Shown: positions 43,837-53,044, counted from the stretch's first letter. The stretch: DNA of 64,000 nt from Xylophilus sp. GW821-FHT01B05 (GCA_038961845.1 CP152408.1:1984001-2048000), one strand, 5' to 3'. Made by a program: numbers and translations. Notes: a model not told the origin generated them from the letters alone.

Positions 43837-43859
43837 GGGGCGAGGGCCTTCGGATCAGA

Positions 43860-44696
43860 ATGCAGACAGAGGAAACACGCTTGGACACATTGCAACGGAT
43901 GCTCGAACAGTTGGCCCAAGAGCCCGCCGTGCTGGTGCGCGTGGAGTCTACCCAAGGCTCGGTGCCGCGCGAGGCCGGCACCTGGATGGCTGTGTTTGCA
44001 GACAGCCTGGTCGGCACCATAGGCGGCGGCCGGCTTGAATTTGATGCCATCGATGAAGCGCGCGCGCGCCTAGCCACAGCGCAGCCGGCCGAATCGCGCC
44101 GCTACGCGCTGGGCCCGAGCCTGGGCCAGTGCTGCGGCGGCGTGGTGCATCTGCGCTACCAGCGTGTGGCCGCGCCTGATGTGCCGGCACTGCGCCAGCA
44201 ACTGCGCGCGCCGCAGCACCCGCTGGCGCTGTTTGGCGGTGGCCATGTGGGCGCGGCGCTGACCCGCGTGCTGGCGCCGCTGCCCTTTGCCCTGACCTGG
44301 ATAGACAGCCGAGACGGCATCTTTCCCACCGATACGCCCGAGGACGTGGCCTGCGAACACTCCGACCCGGTGCAGGCCGCCGTGCCCGGCCTGGCCGCCG
44401 GATCGCACGTGCTGGTGATGAGCTTCAGCCACGCCGAGGATCTGGACATCGTCGCGGCCTGCCTGCTGCGCCAGCGGGCGCTGGGCGACCTGCGCTTCAT
44501 TGGCCTGATCGGCAGCAAGACCAAGTGGGCGACCTTTCGCCACCGGTTGGAGATGCGCGGCTTTACCGACGCCGAGCTGGCCCAGGTCACCTGCCCGATA
44601 GGCGTGCCGGGCATCCACGGCAAGGAGCCTGAAGTGATCGCGGTGGCGGTGGCGGCACAGTTATTGCAATTGGTTTCTACGTCAGGCGACGGTTAA
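43860..44696 (+). CDS. xdhC: xanthine dehydrogenase accessory protein XdhC
   Basis: 278-residue protein that sulfurates and loads the molybdenum cofactor into xanthine dehydrogenase. Two family blocks are present: the N-terminal XdhC_CoxI region (VESTQGSVPREAGTWMAV, GTIGGGRLEFDAI, GQCCGG) and a C-terminal Rossmann domain (LALFGGGHVGAALTRVL). The dehydrogenase subunits xdhAB are not in this window. Start 43860 is the likely ATG. The puuD gene follows on the same strand after 162 bp. Confidence 0.9.
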   Translation: MQTEETRLDTLQRMLEQLAQEPAVLVRVESTQGSVPREAGTWMAVFADSLVGTIGGGRLEFDAIDEARARLATAQPAESRRYALGPSLGQCCGGVVHLRYQRVAAPDVPALRQQLRAPQHPLALFGGGHVGAALTRVLAPLPFALTWIDSRDGIFPTDTPEDVACEHSDPVQAAVPGLAAGSHVLVMSFSHAEDLDIVAACLLRQRALGDLRFIGLIGSKTKWATFRHRLEMRGFTDAELAQVTCPIGVPGIHGKEPEVIAVAVAAQLLQLVSTSGDG

Positions 44697-44726
44697 GCAA
44701 CAGCGCTTTAGCGGCGCCAGATTGCA

Positions 44727-44740
44727 TACACTCGCGTGTA
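44727..44740. promoter_or_regulatory. everted GntR half-sites upstream of puuD
   Basis: TACAC-TCGC-GTGTA places the half-site GTGTA of the uraH operator in outward orientation, 119 bp before puuD. It could be a second binding site of the same regulator. Tentative. Confidence 0.4.
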
Positions 44741-44858
44741 CAGGTCGCAGCGGAGCAGGGGGCACATCAATGCCCCGGGTTCGCGGCCATTGCTGCTCAG
44801 AGCGCCCGCAGTGGTGAGCAGGCTCCTCAACGTGCCATGCCCTGCATGGCCAGAGAAC

Positions 44859-46079
44859 ATGGATAGCTATCTTCTCGACTGGGCCAACCTGCTGCTGCGC
44901 TGGGTCCATGTCATCACCGCCATTGCCTGGGTTGGCTCGTCCTTCTACTTCGTCTTTCTCGACAGCAGCCTCACGCCGCCCGAGGACCCGGAACTGAAGC
45001 GCCAGGGCGCCACCGGCGAGCTGTGGGCCGTGCACGGCGGCGGCTTCTATCACCCGGTCAAGTTTGCGGTAAAGCCGCCGCAGTTGCCGCCGCACCTGCA
45101 CTGGTTCTTCTGGGAGAGCTACAGCACCTGGCTCACGGGCTTCTCGCTGTTCACCGTCAGCTACCTGTGGAACGCCAGCACCTACCTGATCGACAAGTCG
45201 CTGATGGACTGGCAGCCGGGCGCCGCCATCAGCGTGGCGCTTGCCTTCCTGGTGGTGTTCTGGATGCTGTACGACGGCATCTGCCAGCTGTTTGGCCACC
45301 GCAAGAACGGCGACAAGATCGTCGGCGCCCTGGTGGCGCTGCTGGTGTGCGCCGCTGCCTGGTTGGCCTGCCACTGGTTTGCCGGGCGCGCCGCCTTCCT
45401 GCTGGTGGGCGCCATGATCGCCACCAGCATGAGCGCCAACGTGTTCTTCTGGATCATCCCGGGCCAGAAGAAGGTGATTGCCGCAATCAAGGCCGGCCAG
45501 CCGGTAGACCCGGTGCACGGCCAGCGCGGCAAGCAGCGCAGCGTGCACAACACCTACTTCACGCTGCCGGTGCTGTTTGCCATGCTCAGCAACCACTACA
45601 GCTTTACCTACAGCCATCCGCAGAACTGGCTGGTGCTGATTTTGATGATGTTTGCGGGCGCGGCGATCCGCCAGTTCTTCGTCATGCGCCACGGCTGGAA
45701 GCTGGGCCGCAACCGCCATCCGCTGCCCTATGCACTGGTGGGCGTGGCGGTGATCGTGGGCACCATCGTCTGGATGAAACCGCCGCCGTCTGCTACGGTT
45801 TCAATAGCTGGTAGCCCAGGTGCAATAAGGGCTAAGCCCGTTTTTTATGCAGAAGTGCAGAGGGTGCTGGAGCAGCGCTGCTACCTGTGCCACGGCGCTG
45901 CCATGCAGATGAAGAACGTGCGCCTGGATTCGCCCGACCAGTTGAAGCTGCACGCCCCGGCGGTCTACCAGCAGGCGGTACTGACCAAGACCATGCCCAT
46001 GAACAATGCCACGCACATCACGGACGAAGAACGGGCGCTGATAGGCCGCTGGTTTCTGGGTGGCGCCAACACGCAATGA
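44859..46079 (+). CDS. puuD: urate hydroxylase PuuD (membrane urate oxidase with cytochrome c domain)
   Basis: 406-residue inner-membrane protein that oxidises urate to 5-hydroxyisourate and passes electrons to a fused cytochrome c. The N-terminal ~300 residues contain about eight helices starting DWANLLLRWVHVITAIAWVG. The C-terminal cytochrome has the heme motif C341-Y-L-C-H345 and a likely methionine ligand in KTMPMNNATH. The linker (about residues 310-330) is encoded by a copy of repeat F2. The stop overlaps the deaminase start (ATGA). It replaces soluble uricase and avoids H2O2. Confidence 0.93.
   Translation: MDSYLLDWANLLLRWVHVITAIAWVGSSFYFVFLDSSLTPPEDPELKRQGATGELWAVHGGGFYHPVKFAVKPPQLPPHLHWFFWESYSTWLTGFSLFTVSYLWNASTYLIDKSLMDWQPGAAISVALAFLVVFWMLYDGICQLFGHRKNGDKIVGALVALLVCAAAWLACHWFAGRAAFLLVGAMIATSMSANVFFWIIPGQKKVIAAIKAGQPVDPVHGQRGKQRSVHNTYFTLPVLFAMLSNHYSFTYSHPQNWLVLILMMFAGAAIRQFFVMRHGWKLGRNRHPLPYALVGVAVIVGTIVWMKPPPSATVSIAGSPGAIRAKPVFYAEVQRVLEQRCYLCHGAAMQMKNVRLDSPDQLKLHAPAVYQQAVLTKTMPMNNATHITDEERALIGRWFLGGANTQ
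45790..45850 (+). repeat. repeat F2 inside the puuD coding region
   Basis: GCTACGGTTTCAATAGCT, then GTAGCCCAGGTGC and GGGCTAAGCCC with a following T-run, aligns with the intergenic F2 copies at 36163 and (reversed) 2371. It is in frame and encodes the linker ATVSIAGSPGAIRAKPVF between the membrane and cytochrome domains. Confidence 0.7.
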
Positions 46080-47458
46080 GCACCCTGCTGGTCCGCAACG
46101 CCAGCTGCGTTGCCAGCATGGACGACGCCCGCCGCGAGTGGCGGGACGCCTCGGTCTTCATACGCGGCAACGTGGTGGAGGCGATCGGCCCCGCCGCCGA
46201 TCTGCCGCAGAGCGCGGATGAGGTGATCGACGCGCGCGGCCACCTGGTGGTGCCGGGCCTGGTCAACACGCACCACCACATGTACCAGTCGCTCACGCGG
46301 GCGATTCCTGCGGTGCAGGATGCGGAGCTGTTCTCGTGGCTGCGCGGCCTGTACCCGATCTGGGCCGGGCTCACGCCTGAGATGGTGCGGGTATCGACCC
46401 AGGTGGCGATGGCCGAGCTGCTGCTGTCGGGCTGCACCACGAGTAGCGACCACCTCTACCTCTACCCCAACGGCGTGCGGCTGGACGACAGCATCGAGGC
46501 CGCAGCCGCCATCGGCATGCGCTTTACCGCCGCGCGCGGCAGCATGAGCGTGGGGCAGAGCCAGGGTGGCCTGCCGCCCGATGCGCTGGTCGAGGCGGAA
46601 GACGCCATTCTGCGCGACACGCAGCGCCTGATCGAGCAGCACCATAACGCCGCGCACGGCGCCATGCTGCAGATCGCAGTGGCGCCCTGCTCGCCCTTCA
46701 GCGTGAGCCGCGATTTGATGCGCGAATCCGCCGCGCTGGCGCGGGCCCACGGCGTGCGCCTGCACACGCACCTGGCCGAGAACGACCACGACATCGCCTA
46801 CAGCCGCGAGAAGTTCAACCGCACCCCGGCCGAGTACGCCGAAGACCTGGGCTGGGTCGGCCGCGATGTCTGGCATGCGCACTGCGTCAAGCTCGATGAG
46901 GCCGGCATCCGCCTGTTTGCGCGCAGCAAAACCGGTGTTGCCCACTGCCCTTGCAGCAACATGCGCCTGGCCTCTGGCATTGCGCCGGTGCGGCGCATGC
47001 TGGATGCGGGCGTGCCGGTGGGCCTGGGCGTGGACGGCAGCGCCAGCAATGACGGCGCCCACATGCTGGGCGAGGCGCGCCAGGCCATGCTGCTGGCACG
47101 CGTGGGCCGTGCGCTGGAGCCCTTTGGCTGCGACCACGGCGCGGCCGAGATGACGGCACGCGATGCGCTGGCGCTGGCCACCCGTGGCGGCGCCGAGGTG
47201 CTGGGCCGCACTGACATCGGTCACCTCGCGCCCGGCATGTGCGCCGACCTGGCGCTGTTTGATTTGCGCACGCTGGCCTTTGCCGGCGGCGCGCTGCATG
47301 ACCCGGTCGGCGCACTGCTGTTGTGCGCCAGCGCGCAGGCCGCGTGGACGGTGGTCAATGGCCGCGTCGTGGTACGCGAGGGCCAACTGGCCACGCTGGA
47401 GCTGGCGCCGTTGGTGCAGCGGCACAACGCGCTGGCGCTGCAGTTGGCCATGGGCTGA
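46076..47458 (+). CDS. 8-oxoguanine/guanine deaminase (amidohydrolase family)
   Basis: 460-residue zinc amidohydrolase. Metal ligands are in NTHHHMYQSLTRA, HTHLAEND and HAHCVKLDEAG, with DGSASNDGAHML as the catalytic aspartate region. The overall pattern matches 8-oxoguanine deaminase, and the same fold includes guanine deaminase. The product (urate or xanthine) feeds directly into PuuD or xanthine dehydrogenase. It is translationally coupled to puuD. The choice between 8-oxoguanine and guanine is by family resemblance; 8-oxoguanine to urate fits the tight coupling. Confidence 0.88.
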   Translation: MSTLLVRNASCVASMDDARREWRDASVFIRGNVVEAIGPAADLPQSADEVIDARGHLVVPGLVNTHHHMYQSLTRAIPAVQDAELFSWLRGLYPIWAGLTPEMVRVSTQVAMAELLLSGCTTSSDHLYLYPNGVRLDDSIEAAAAIGMRFTAARGSMSVGQSQGGLPPDALVEAEDAILRDTQRLIEQHHNAAHGAMLQIAVAPCSPFSVSRDLMRESAALARAHGVRLHTHLAENDHDIAYSREKFNRTPAEYAEDLGWVGRDVWHAHCVKLDEAGIRLFARSKTGVAHCPCSNMRLASGIAPVRRMLDAGVPVGLGVDGSASNDGAHMLGEARQAMLLARVGRALEPFGCDHGAAEMTARDALALATRGGAEVLGRTDIGHLAPGMCADLALFDLRTLAFAGGALHDPVGALLLCASAQAAWTVVNGRVVVREGQLATLELAPLVQRHNALALQLAMG

Positions 47459-47581
47459 ATGGGCTGAAGGCCGCAAGGGGCGCTGCCCCTGTAATCCGCT
47501 GCAATCGACCGGCGGAACGCAAATTCTTACAACGCACACAAAGTGCCACCAATGGCGGCGCATGCCTTGTGCTGCATGCCT

Positions 47582-47694
47582 AGTGTCGCGTCAAGCGTGA
47601 GGTGACGGATGGGTGCGAAGGCATCGGCGTGCAACGCAGCGATGCGCGGCGAGGGCAAGCGCACACCGGCAGATCATGCTTGACGCGACACTGG
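47582..47694. mobile_element. 113-bp mini-element F4 with 15-bp inverted ends
   Basis: Ends are AGTGTCGCGTCAAGC (47582-47596) and its exact inverse GCTTGACGCGACACT (47680-47694). There is no coding capacity and no clear target duplication. A lone copy of the same 15 bp overlaps the urtE stop at 10743. The element occupies the middle of the 297-bp gap between the deaminase and chemoreceptor genes; the rest of that gap shows only the weak hairpin AGGGGC-GCT-GCCCCT at 47476-47490. Confidence 0.7.
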
Positions 47695-47755
47695 TGCCGC
47701 GCACAGATCCGCCACACGTTGCACGTGTCAAGACACCAGCCCAAGGAGCCTTCCC

Positions 47756-49264
47756 ATGTCGCCTGTGTCCGAGCCCCGGTTCTCGACCTCTGCCGCTGGC
47801 GAGGCGGCATTGCGTGTGATTGGCCGCCGGGCAGACCAGCTCTTGCTGGCGGTGCTGGCGCTGGGCACCGGCGTGGCGTTGTGGCTGGGCCTGGTGTACG
47901 GCCGGCCGGGCACGGCCCTGGCCTGGGGGCTGCCGCTGTTGGGTGGCGCGCTGCTGGCCTACCTGCTGGCTGCGGGCCGGCTGTGGGCGCGCATGGCCAT
48001 GGCGCTGGCCGGAGTCGGGCTGGTGGGGCTGCAGATCCAACTGGCCATGGGCGCGCTGGAGTATCACTTTGGCGTCTTCGTGCTGCTGGCCTTTCTGCTG
48101 GCCTACCGCGACTGGCGGCCCATCGTCTTTGCCGCTGCGCTGGTGGCGGTGCACCACATTGCGTTCGACCGGCTGCAACTGGCGGGCTTGCCCTTCTACT
48201 GCCTGAGTGAGCCGGACTTCGGCCGCATCCTGGTCCACGCCGCATTTGTCGTGGTGCAGACCGGGGTAGAGATCTTCATGGCGCAGCGCATGCGCGCCGA
48301 CGCGCTGGAGTCGGCCGAGCTGCAAGCCCTGTGCGCGCTGGACGCCAGCGGCGAACTGTCTTTGGACGTGCATGCGGTGGCCGTGTGCAGCCCTTCTGGT
48401 GTGGCGCTGCGGCGCGCGCTACTGCAGCTGGATGCCGCAGTGGCGGCGGTGCACCAGGCGGCCGAGAGCGTGTCGGCCGCCACCTTGCAGATCGCCACAG
48501 GCAACCAGGACCTGAGCCGGCGCACCGAACGCACCGCCTCGCACCTGCAAGAGGCGGCGGCCTCGATGGAGCAGCTAGACGGCGCGGTGCAGCACAGTGC
48601 GCAAGAGGCCACCGTGGCGCGCGAGCTGGCCGCAGCGGCTTCGCAGATGGCCGGCCAGTGCGGCCAGGTGGTATCGCAGGTGGTGTCGACCATGGATGCC
48701 ATCCACGACAGCGCGCAGCGCATTGCCGACATCGTCGGCGTGATCGATGGCATTGCTTTCCAGACCAACATCCTGGCGCTCAACGCCGCAGTCGAGGCGG
48801 CGCGCGCCGGCACACAGGGCCGCGGCTTTGCCGTGGTGGCGGCCGAGGTGCGCGCGCTGGCGCAGCGCAGCGCGCAGGCGGCACATGAGGTGCGCGGCCT
48901 GATAGCGGCATCGCTGGAGCGGGCCGACCGTGGCACGCAACTGGTGGCCGACGCCGGCCGCAGCATGGGCGAGGTCGTGGGCAGCGCGCAGCGCGTGTCC
49001 GAAATGGTGGGCGGCATCAGCCAGGCGGTGGCGGGGCAGTCGGGCGACATTGGCCGGGTCAGCCATTCGGTGCTGCAGCTCGACCGAATGACGCAGCAGA
49101 ACGCCGCGCTGGTAGAGCAATCTGCCGCCGCTGCCGACAGCCTGACGCAGCAGGCTGCACGGCTGCTGCAGGTGGTGGGCAGCTTCAAGTTCCGCCACCT
49201 GGAAGAGGGCAATGCGGGCGGCAAGAGCGTGGCAGGGCGCGCGCCGGGGCTGGCTTTGCGCTGA
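47756..49264 (+). CDS. methyl-accepting chemotaxis protein, membrane-sensor type
   Basis: 502-residue chemoreceptor. The first ~185 residues hold about six hydrophobic helices with very short loops and no periplasmic ligand domain, so the signal is probably sensed within or through the membrane. The cytoplasmic signalling tip IAFQTNILALNAAVEAARAG is fully conserved, flanked by long heptad-repeat helices. No C-terminal CheR-binding pentapeptide is evident. The ribosome site AAGGAG precedes the ATG. It is next to the purine cluster but separated by element F4; a shared role is unproven. Confidence 0.88.
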   Translation: MSPVSEPRFSTSAAGEAALRVIGRRADQLLLAVLALGTGVALWLGLVYGRPGTALAWGLPLLGGALLAYLLAAGRLWARMAMALAGVGLVGLQIQLAMGALEYHFGVFVLLAFLLAYRDWRPIVFAAALVAVHHIAFDRLQLAGLPFYCLSEPDFGRILVHAAFVVVQTGVEIFMAQRMRADALESAELQALCALDASGELSLDVHAVAVCSPSGVALRRALLQLDAAVAAVHQAAESVSAATLQIATGNQDLSRRTERTASHLQEAAASMEQLDGAVQHSAQEATVARELAAAASQMAGQCGQVVSQVVSTMDAIHDSAQRIADIVGVIDGIAFQTNILALNAAVEAARAGTQGRGFAVVAAEVRALAQRSAQAAHEVRGLIAASLERADRGTQLVADAGRSMGEVVGSAQRVSEMVGGISQAVAGQSGDIGRVSHSVLQLDRMTQQNAALVEQSAAAADSLTQQAARLLQVVGSFKFRHLEEGNAGGKSVAGRAPGLALR

Positions 49265-49265
49265 A

Positions 49266-50192
49266 CTAGACAAACTTGACGTCCAGGCCCGGGCCGCTGA
49301 ACGTGAGTTGCATAAACACTTTGAACGCATCCACTGCGCCTGAGAGCGGACCCTTGATATCCCAGGCCAAGCCAATCTCGATCGATGGCAATCCGTCAAT
49401 CAATGAGCGTGCCTCGATCCGCAGACCTTCGCAGGAAAACGGGCGATAAGTTACGTCCGACAGTATCGTCACGCCCATCCCTTGCGCGACCAAACTGCGT
49501 ACCGCCTCAACCGAGCTGACACAGTAGCGAATGTTGGGCTCCAATCCGGCTTGCTTCCAGAACAAGAGGGTGTTGCGCGGGGTTTCATCGACATTGAAGA
49601 GCACGTAGGGCAGCTCACGGATGTCGCTCAAGGAAATATTGCGCTTGTTCAGTAGCGGGTGCGACGCGGGCAGCCACAACTGCCGGCGCGACCTCGTCAA
49701 GGGCACTGTGCCGAACGCACCTGGTTCATCAAGGTTAATGAGCCACAGCACGCCAATATCGACCTCGCCGCGCAATAGGGCGCTTTCCAGCGCCGGCCGT
49801 TCCAGCTCGATCACCTCCACTTCAATTTGCGGATAGGCGCGTGAGAACCGTGCAATGGCTGGCACCACATAGGAGCCAAGCATGGAAGGCGTGGCGCCCA
49901 GACGAACGCGGCCTGAAACGTCCTGGCGCATCAAGCCCGGGTCATGGATGGCCGAGTTGACTGCGGCCACTATGTTGTAGGCATGGTGCAGGAACTTCTG
50001 CCCGTCTACCGTGAGTGACACGCCCGAGGCGTGATGCCGCAAAAACAGCTTGAGACCCAGGCTGGATTCCAGCTCTTTGATGGCGGCGGTGATGGCCGTC
50101 TGGGTGACGTAGACCTTGGCGGCTGCCGCTGAGAACTGGCCCGTCTCGGCAGCCGCCAGAAAGTAGTGAACCTGCTTAAGGCTTATCTGCAT
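49266..50192 (-). CDS. LysR-type transcriptional regulator
   Basis: 308-residue regulator with the HTH near residues 16-60 (QFSAAAAKVYVTQTAITAAI) and a LysR effector domain. It is divergent from an ArgE-like deacetylase and an MHS permease, its probable targets, and convergent with the chemoreceptor gene (1-bp gap). Codon choice is less GC-biased than in the flanking purine genes, as in its two neighbours, suggesting that the three genes arrived together. Confidence 0.86.
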   Translation of the reverse strand: MQISLKQVHYFLAAAETGQFSAAAAKVYVTQTAITAAIKELESSLGLKLFLRHHASGVSLTVDGQKFLHHAYNIVAAVNSAIHDPGLMRQDVSGRVRLGATPSMLGSYVVPAIARFSRAYPQIEVEVIELERPALESALLRGEVDIGVLWLINLDEPGAFGTVPLTRSRRQLWLPASHPLLNKRNISLSDIRELPYVLFNVDETPRNTLLFWKQAGLEPNIRYCVSSVEAVRSLVAQGMGVTILSDVTYRPFSCEGLRIEARSLIDGLPSIEIGLAWDIKGPLSGAVDAFKVFMQLTFSGPGLDVKFV

Positions 50193-50290
50193 GAATTATT
50201 TTTATCCAATAACTCACTATTTTGCATCCTGTCTACAGCCTGGTTCTCCATAAAATAAGCTTCGACAGAAAATTAGGCGGGTTATGGCGA

Positions 50291-50312
50291 TGAATTGTAT
50301 GAATAAAATTCA
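50291..50312. promoter_or_regulatory. inverted repeat in LysR-argE intergenic region
   Basis: TGAATT (50291-50296) and AATTCA (50307-50312) form a perfect 6-10-6 inverted repeat in the AT-rich 260-bp gap between the divergent LysR and deacetylase genes. Candidate LysR box. The rest of the gap holds AT-rich promoter-like sequence. Confidence 0.45.
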
Positions 50313-50452
50313 GCCAATGGGGCAAACCCGAAGTCAGAACATCACAAGGCCCCGCGCATGAAAGCAGTGCGCCATCGGAGCGCATGCAACTTTCCTGCCA
50401 CCTGAGCCAGGCTGGAACCTGCGCCCGCGGCGACCTCGCCACAAGGAATCCC

Positions 50453-51646
50453 ATGAACACCACCACTTCACCTGCGTTGCTGCAGCCGTCGCCCGACGTC
50501 CTGGCAATGATCGAGCGCCTGATTGCGTTCCCGACCGTCTCTCGCGACTCCAACCTCGGCCTGATCGAATGGATACGCGACTACCTGGCCGGCTTGGGCG
50601 TGCGCTCGCGGCTGACCTACGACGCCACCGGCAAGAAAGCCAATCTGTTTGCCACGCTCGGCGAAGGCAGCAAGCCTGGCTTGATCTTGTCCGGCCACAC
50701 CGACGTGGTGCCTGTCGAAGGCCAGGCCTGGGACACGGATCCGTTCAAAGCCACCATCAAGGATGGCTTGCTGTACGGCCGCGGGTCTTGCGACATGAAG
50801 AGCTATATCGCTACGGCACTGGCACTGGCACCGAAGTTTTTGGCCGCCAAGATGGACGCGCCGCTGCACTTTGCCTTTTCGTATGACGAAGAGGTGGGTT
50901 GTATCGGCGTGCAGGGCCTGATCGCCGATCTGCAGGACCTGAACCTGAAGACGGCGGGCTGCATCGTGGGCGAGCCAACATCCATGCAGCCAGTCATTGC
51001 GCACAAGGGAACGCATCGCTTTCGCTGCTGCATCACCGGGCGTGAAGCGCATTCCAGCTACACCACTCTGGGGGTGAACGCGGTTGAATATGCGGCGCGC
51101 ATCATCGTCTACATCCGTCAGATGGCGGACCGCTTCGCGCAGCTGGAAACGCGCGATTACGGCTTCACCGTGCCCTACACCACGATGCAAACCGGCCTGA
51201 TCCGCGGTGGCCTGGCCGCCAATATCGTGCCGAAAGAGTGCAACTTCGAATTCGAGGCGCGCACCATGCCCGGCGTCGATGCCAATCACCTGTACCAGGA
51301 GGTCCAGGATTTCGCCGCCAGGCTGCTGCCTGAAATGCAGCTTGTAGAGCCGAACGCAAAGATCGCCTTCGAATGGCTGGCCTCCGCGCCTGGGCTGAGC
51401 ACCAAAGAGCACGATGCGATTGCTCAGTTGGCCGCAGCCTTGTCGCGCACCAAGGCCACCGGAGCCGTGTCCTACGGCACCGAAGCAGGCCTGTTCCAGC
51501 GCGCCGGGATCCCGACCGTAGTTTGCGGCCCGGGCAGCATCGAGCAGGCACATCGACCGAATGAATTCGTGGCACTGGAGCAGGTGGCGCAATGCGAAGC
51601 TTTTCTTTTGCGCTTGCTGGACCCCATGCCAAGCTTTTCGAAATAA
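50453..51646 (+). CDS. argE: acetylornithine deacetylase-like M20 hydrolase
   Basis: 397-residue zinc aminoacylase. The metal-binding motifs LSGHTDVVPVEGQAWDTDPF, YGRGSCDMKSYIA, SYDEEVGCIGV and the dimerisation histidine in GREAHSSYTTLGVNA match ArgE-type enzymes closely. Since a MHS permease follows and a LysR regulator is divergent, it more likely serves catabolism of an imported N-acyl amino acid than arginine synthesis; the symbol reflects family resemblance. Start 50453 has AAGGA upstream; the longer frame to 50384 is not used. Confidence 0.83.
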   Translation: MNTTTSPALLQPSPDVLAMIERLIAFPTVSRDSNLGLIEWIRDYLAGLGVRSRLTYDATGKKANLFATLGEGSKPGLILSGHTDVVPVEGQAWDTDPFKATIKDGLLYGRGSCDMKSYIATALALAPKFLAAKMDAPLHFAFSYDEEVGCIGVQGLIADLQDLNLKTAGCIVGEPTSMQPVIAHKGTHRFRCCITGREAHSSYTTLGVNAVEYAARIIVYIRQMADRFAQLETRDYGFTVPYTTMQTGLIRGGLAANIVPKECNFEFEARTMPGVDANHLYQEVQDFAARLLPEMQLVEPNAKIAFEWLASAPGLSTKEHDAIAQLAAALSRTKATGAVSYGTEAGLFQRAGIPTVVCGPGSIEQAHRPNEFVALEQVAQCEAFLLRLLDPMPSFSK

Positions 51647-51718
51647 GCAAGGCCCCTGCCGCCCGAATCGTGTTTGGCCTATATCAGATTGATCCAGCAG
51701 TAGAAAAGGAAGTGATCT

Positions 51719-53044
51719 ATGAGTAAAGATTCAACGATGCGACGTACTTTACCTTCTGGTGGTACTGGCGGCGTCACGTCTGCCGAAGTGGAATTCAAAC
51801 AGCACCCGCAAACCTGGCGAGCGGTGATTTCATCGTCGATCGGCAATGCGCTGGAGTGGTTCGATGTCCTGATTTACAGCGCCATGGCGGTCACCATCGC
51901 CAAGCTGTTCTTCCCGACCGAGAACCAGACCGTATCGCTGATGATCACCTTTGCTACCTTCGGGGTGGCGTTCTTCATGCGTCCGCTGGGCGCGATCGTC
52001 ATCGGCTCCTATTCCGATCGCGTGGGCCGCAAGGCCGCACTGACTCTGTCCATCTTGCTGATGATGATCGGCACACTGCTGATCGCCGTCATGCCGACGT
52101 ATGCGCAAATCGGTTTGTGGGCGCCGGCCGGTATCGTCGTCGCACGCTTGCTGCAAGGCTTTTCCGCCGGTGGAGAGTTCGGCAGCTCGACGGCGTTTCT
52201 GGTTGAGCATGCACCGCATCGGCGCGGCTTTTTCTCTAGCTGGCAGGTCGCCAGCCAGGGCCTCAGCATTGTGATGGCCGCCGTTTTTGGCGCGCTCCTG
52301 TCGTCGCAGCTCTCTACCGAGCAACTGGAGTCGTGGGGCTGGCGCATTCCCTTCTTCTTCGGCCTGCTGATCGGGCCTGCCGGCTACTACATCCGTAAGA
52401 ATCTGGACGAGTCGCCCGAATTCGCCCAGGCCGACGCCACCAGCTCACCCCTGCGCGACATCATGACGGGGCAGAAACTGCGTCTGTTGATCGGCGCAGG
52501 CAGCGTCATCATGGCGACCGTGTCGGTCTATCTGGTGGTCTACATGCCGACCTATGCCGTCAAGCAACTGGGCATGACCTCTACCGCAGCGTTCAGCGCC
52601 ACCATTCTGGCGGGCCTGCTCATGCTTTTGCTTTCGCCATTGGTGGGCCATCTGTCTGACAAGTACGGCCGCACGCCGTTCATGTTGTGCAGCAGCGTGC
52701 TGTTCGTGCTGGTGACTTATCCGCTGTTCGCCTGGCTGTCGCGCAACCCGAGCTTCGTCAACCTGCTCCTGGTGCAAGGCACCATCGGCCTGCTGATGAG
52801 CATGTATTTTGCGGCGATGCCGGCACTGCTGTCGGACATCTTCCCGGTCCAGACACGCGGCTCTGGCATGTCCCTCAGCTACAACATCGGCGTGATGATC
52901 TTTGGCGGTTTTGCCGGCATGACGATCACCTGGCTGATCGCCGCCACCGGAAACAAGCTGGCCGTGACCTTCTACGTGATCGTTGGCGCAATGTTCAGCG
53001 TGATCGCCACGCTTGCTGCGCGTTACCGGCTGCGTTTGCGCTAG
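51719..53044 (+). CDS. MHS family MFS permease (metabolite:H+ symporter)
   Basis: 441-residue transporter with twelve predicted helices. The opening SSIGNALEWFDVLIYSAMAV, GSYSDRVGRKAALTLSI (motif A) and RLLQGFSAGGEFGSSTAFLVEHAP are typical of the MHS group (ProP, KgtP, citrate and shikimate carriers). It is 72 bp downstream of the deacetylase and likely imports its substrate, possibly an N-acylated amino acid or related carboxylate. AGGAAG precedes the ATG. Confidence 0.88.
   Translation: MSKDSTMRRTLPSGGTGGVTSAEVEFKQHPQTWRAVISSSIGNALEWFDVLIYSAMAVTIAKLFFPTENQTVSLMITFATFGVAFFMRPLGAIVIGSYSDRVGRKAALTLSILLMMIGTLLIAVMPTYAQIGLWAPAGIVVARLLQGFSAGGEFGSSTAFLVEHAPHRRGFFSSWQVASQGLSIVMAAVFGALLSSQLSTEQLESWGWRIPFFFGLLIGPAGYYIRKNLDESPEFAQADATSSPLRDIMTGQKLRLLIGAGSVIMATVSVYLVVYMPTYAVKQLGMTSTAAFSATILAGLLMLLLSPLVGHLSDKYGRTPFMLCSSVLFVLVTYPLFAWLSRNPSFVNLLLVQGTIGLLMSMYFAAMPALLSDIFPVQTRGSGMSLSYNIGVMIFGGFAGMTITWLIAATGNKLAVTFYVIVGAMFSVIATLAARYRLRLR

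Noticed and set aside
47476..47490. AGGGGC-GCT-GCCCCT as terminator of the puuD-deaminase unit
   Set aside because: The stem is short and no T-tract follows, so it is mentioned only in passing.
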